Made by a program: the position numbers and the translations under genes | From: Clostridiaceae bacterium | Lineage (GTDB): Bacteria > Bacillota > Clostridia > Acetivibrionales > DUMC01 | Direction: 5' to 3' | Length of the DNA stretch: 24,562 nucleotides | NCBI GenBank assembly: GCA_012512865.1 | Contig: JAAZDH010000117.1 | Location: 1-24,562, forward strand | The notes under the pieces: generated by a model | Databases searched by the model: none | The model's input: only the letters and a program-made list of their open reading frames with translations | Told to the model about the DNA's origin: nothing | Part shown: positions 23,020-24,562 of the stretch, piece after piece | Position numbering within the stretch: position 1 is the stretch's first letter | Layout of the letters: the number at the start of each line of letters is the position of its first letter

Positions 23020-24562
23020 CTATTCACTGAGCTGCTTGATTCTTTCCAGCACCTTGTCGTACATTTCCTGGTAAGTTGCCTTCTTGGTTCTTTCTTCCTG
23101 GACTATTTTTTCCGGCGCCCTGGTGACAAAATCTTGGTTGGAAAGCTTGTTATTTACCCTTTCCAATTCCTTCTCCAGGTGGATTTTTTCCTTCTTAAGC
23201 CTTTCAATCTCTTTGTCTATATCTATTAATTCTTCCAGGGGGATGAAAACTTCAGCCCCTGGGATAACTGCGCTGGCTGCATTTTTCGGTATACTGCTTT
23301 TTTCATCCAGTACCTGGACGCCCGAAGCAAAGGCCAGTTTTTCGATAAAGCTTCTGCCTTGGCAAATAATATCCTTTACTTCTTCTTCTTGCGTTACAAA
23401 TAAAGCTTTTGCTTTTCTCGAGGGGGGAACGTTCATTTCAGCTCTCATGTTCCTGATGCTCCTTATGGCTTCCATAATGATTGCCATTTTATCAAGCACC
23501 TCGATGAAGTTGTATTCCTCATTGTATTTAGGCCACGAGGAAATCATTATACTCGGGGATTCAACAACCAGGTGCTTGTATATTTCTTCGGTGATAAACG
23601 GCATGAACGGGTGCAACAGCTGCAGGGCTGTTTTCAGCACGTAGTTCAGGACATACTGCGCTTCAAGCCTTGTCGGATTTTCCCTGTCATAGAGCCGTGG
23701 TTTAACCATCTCCACGTACCAGTCACAGTATTCTTCCCATATGAAATCATAGATTTTTTGCAGGGCGATTCCCAGTTCAAACTTTTCAAGGTTATTGGTT
23801 AATTCACTTATTAAATCATTAATCCTGCATAATATCCACTTGTCCGTAATTTCGAACTTGCCAGTATCAACGGACGAGAAGTCAATTTCTTCATCGAAAT
23901 TCATCAAAACAAACCGTGCGGCATTCCATATCTTGTTTGCAAAATTCCTTCCCGCCTCGACTTTTTCGGCTGAAAATCGCAAGTCGTTGCCGGGTGAAAT
24001 GCCGATTGTCAATGCAAACCTCAAGGCATCGGTTCCATATTGCCTAATTATTTCAAGGGGATCTATTCCATTCCCCAGTGACTTGCTCATTTTCCTGCCC
24101 AGGGCATCCCTTACTATGCCGTGAATAAATACGTACTTGAAAGGTTCCTTTTTCATATGTTCAAGACCGGAAAAGATCATCCTGGCAACCCAGAAGAATA
24201 TTATATCGTAACCCGTAACGAGCACATCAGTCGGGTAGAAGTATTTCAAGTCTTCCGTCATTTCAGGCCAGCCGAGGGTGGAGAAAGGCCACAGGGCTGA
24301 ACTGAACCAGGTGTCAAGGGTACCGGGGTCCTGCTCAATGTTGGTACTGCCGCACTTTTCACATTCCTGCGGGGCTTCCCTTTTTACCATTACGTGGCCG
24401 CAGTCCATGCAGTAGTATGCCGGTATCCTATGCCCCCACCACAACTGCCTTGAGATGCACCAATCCTGTATATTTTCCATCCAATTAAAATATATCTTGG
24501 AAAACCTTTCGGGGATGAATTTTATTGTACCGTTTTTCACCGCTTCTATCGCGGGTTCGGCA
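23020..24562 (-). CDS. valS: Valyl-tRNA synthetase, C-terminal part (5' end outside window)
   Basis: This class I synthetase charges tRNA-Val. The frame is open to the window edge (residues AEPAIEAVKNG precede an internal GTG at 24540), so this is the last 513 residues of a protein normally about 880 long. Visible are the catalytic segment ENIQDWCISRQLWWGHRIP, a zinc-ribbon-like pair of CxxC motifs, the DTWFSSALWP box and the KMSKS signature (24093-24079). The anticodon-binding alpha-helical domain and the C-terminal coiled-coil tRNA arm (about the last 70 residues) specific to ValRS follow. The promoter and any T-box leader lie outside the window. A perfect inverted repeat follows the stop codon. 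Confidence 0.96.
   Translation of the reverse strand, partial: AEPAIEAVKNGTIKFIPERFSKIYFNWMENIQDWCISRQLWWGHRIPAYYCMDCGHVMVKREAPQECEKCGSTNIEQDPGTLDTWFSSALWPFSTLGWPEMTEDLKYFYPTDVLVTGYDIIFFWVARMIFSGLEHMKKEPFKYVFIHGIVRDALGRKMSKSLGNGIDPLEIIRQYGTDALRFALTIGISPGNDLRFSAEKVEAGRNFANKIWNAARFVLMNFDEEIDFSSVDTGKFEITDKWILCRINDLISELTNNLEKFELGIALQKIYDFIWEEYCDWYVEMVKPRLYDRENPTRLEAQYVLNYVLKTALQLLHPFMPFITEEIYKHLVVESPSIMISSWPKYNEEYNFIEVLDKMAIIMEAIRSIRNMRAEMNVPPSRKAKALFVTQEEEVKDIICQGRSFIEKLAFASGVQVLDEKSSIPKNAASAVIPGAEVFIPLEELIDIDKEIERLKKEKIHLEKELERVNNKLSNQDFVTRAPEKIVQEERTKKATYQEMYDKVLERIKQLSE

Noticed and set aside
22837..23229. Plus-strand frame of 130 codons
   Set aside because: It mostly lies antisense to the real valS gene and starts in the argJ promoter; there is no supporting ribosome binding site.

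Overview
The window looks like chromosomal DNA of an anaerobic, fermentative member of the Bacillota, class Clostridia. Signs are strong AGGAGG-type ribosome binding sites, heavy use of AGG/AGA for arginine, B. subtilis-like sigma-A promoters, a Firmicutes-type LexA box, clostridial Rex-type operators and a trimeric [FeFe]-hydrogenase. The gene set resembles cellulolytic clostridia (Acetivibrio/Ruminiclostridium type), but this is inferred from protein sequence alone and no search was run.

Layout. (1) 57-2875, plus strand: tldD-tldE, a two-subunit metalloprotease. (2) 2887-4251, minus: a two-ACT-domain aspartate kinase. It converges on tldE through a hairpin that contains both stop codons. 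(3) 4252-4993: AT-rich non-coding DNA. (4) 4994-5989, plus: a lipoprotein of unknown function with a Pro/Glu linker and a clipped leucine-rich tail, followed by a terminator. (5) 6047-11042, plus: uvrB-uvrA, with a LexA box over the -35 of a good promoter. (6) 11144-13465, plus: a ClpE-like unfoldase with an N-terminal zinc finger. (7) 13457-14937: about 1.5 kb of gene debris and regulatory DNA. It holds a broken secreted-protein gene, the C-terminal scrap of an IS66-type transposase, an orphan promoter, two phased Rex-type operators, and an array of about eighteen 13-bp tandem repeats that runs to the next ribosome binding site. (8) 14938-20363, plus: hydC-hydB-hydA, encoding an NAD(P)-linked [FeFe]-hydrogenase in which HydB has lost the usual C-terminal ferredoxin domain and gained a complete GltD/NfnB-like flavoprotein. 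(9) 20372-20445: a GC-rich repeated element between convergent genes. (10) 20450-24562, minus: speD, argJ and the 3' part of valS, each of the first two with its own promoter.

How the parts fit together. The Hyd operon should exchange electrons between H2, NAD(P)H and probably ferredoxin, and Rex-type sites would tie it to the NADH/NAD+ ratio. UvrBA and its LexA box form a standard SOS repair unit. Aspartate kinase, ArgJ and SpeD are separate entries into the lysine/threonine, arginine and polyamine pathways. The least ordinary items are the HydB-GltD fusion, the 13-bp array before hydC, a three-codon upstream ORF (Met-Ala-Lys) overlapping the speD start, and three TTTGCAAA palindromes spaced exactly 11 bp apart in the argJ leader.
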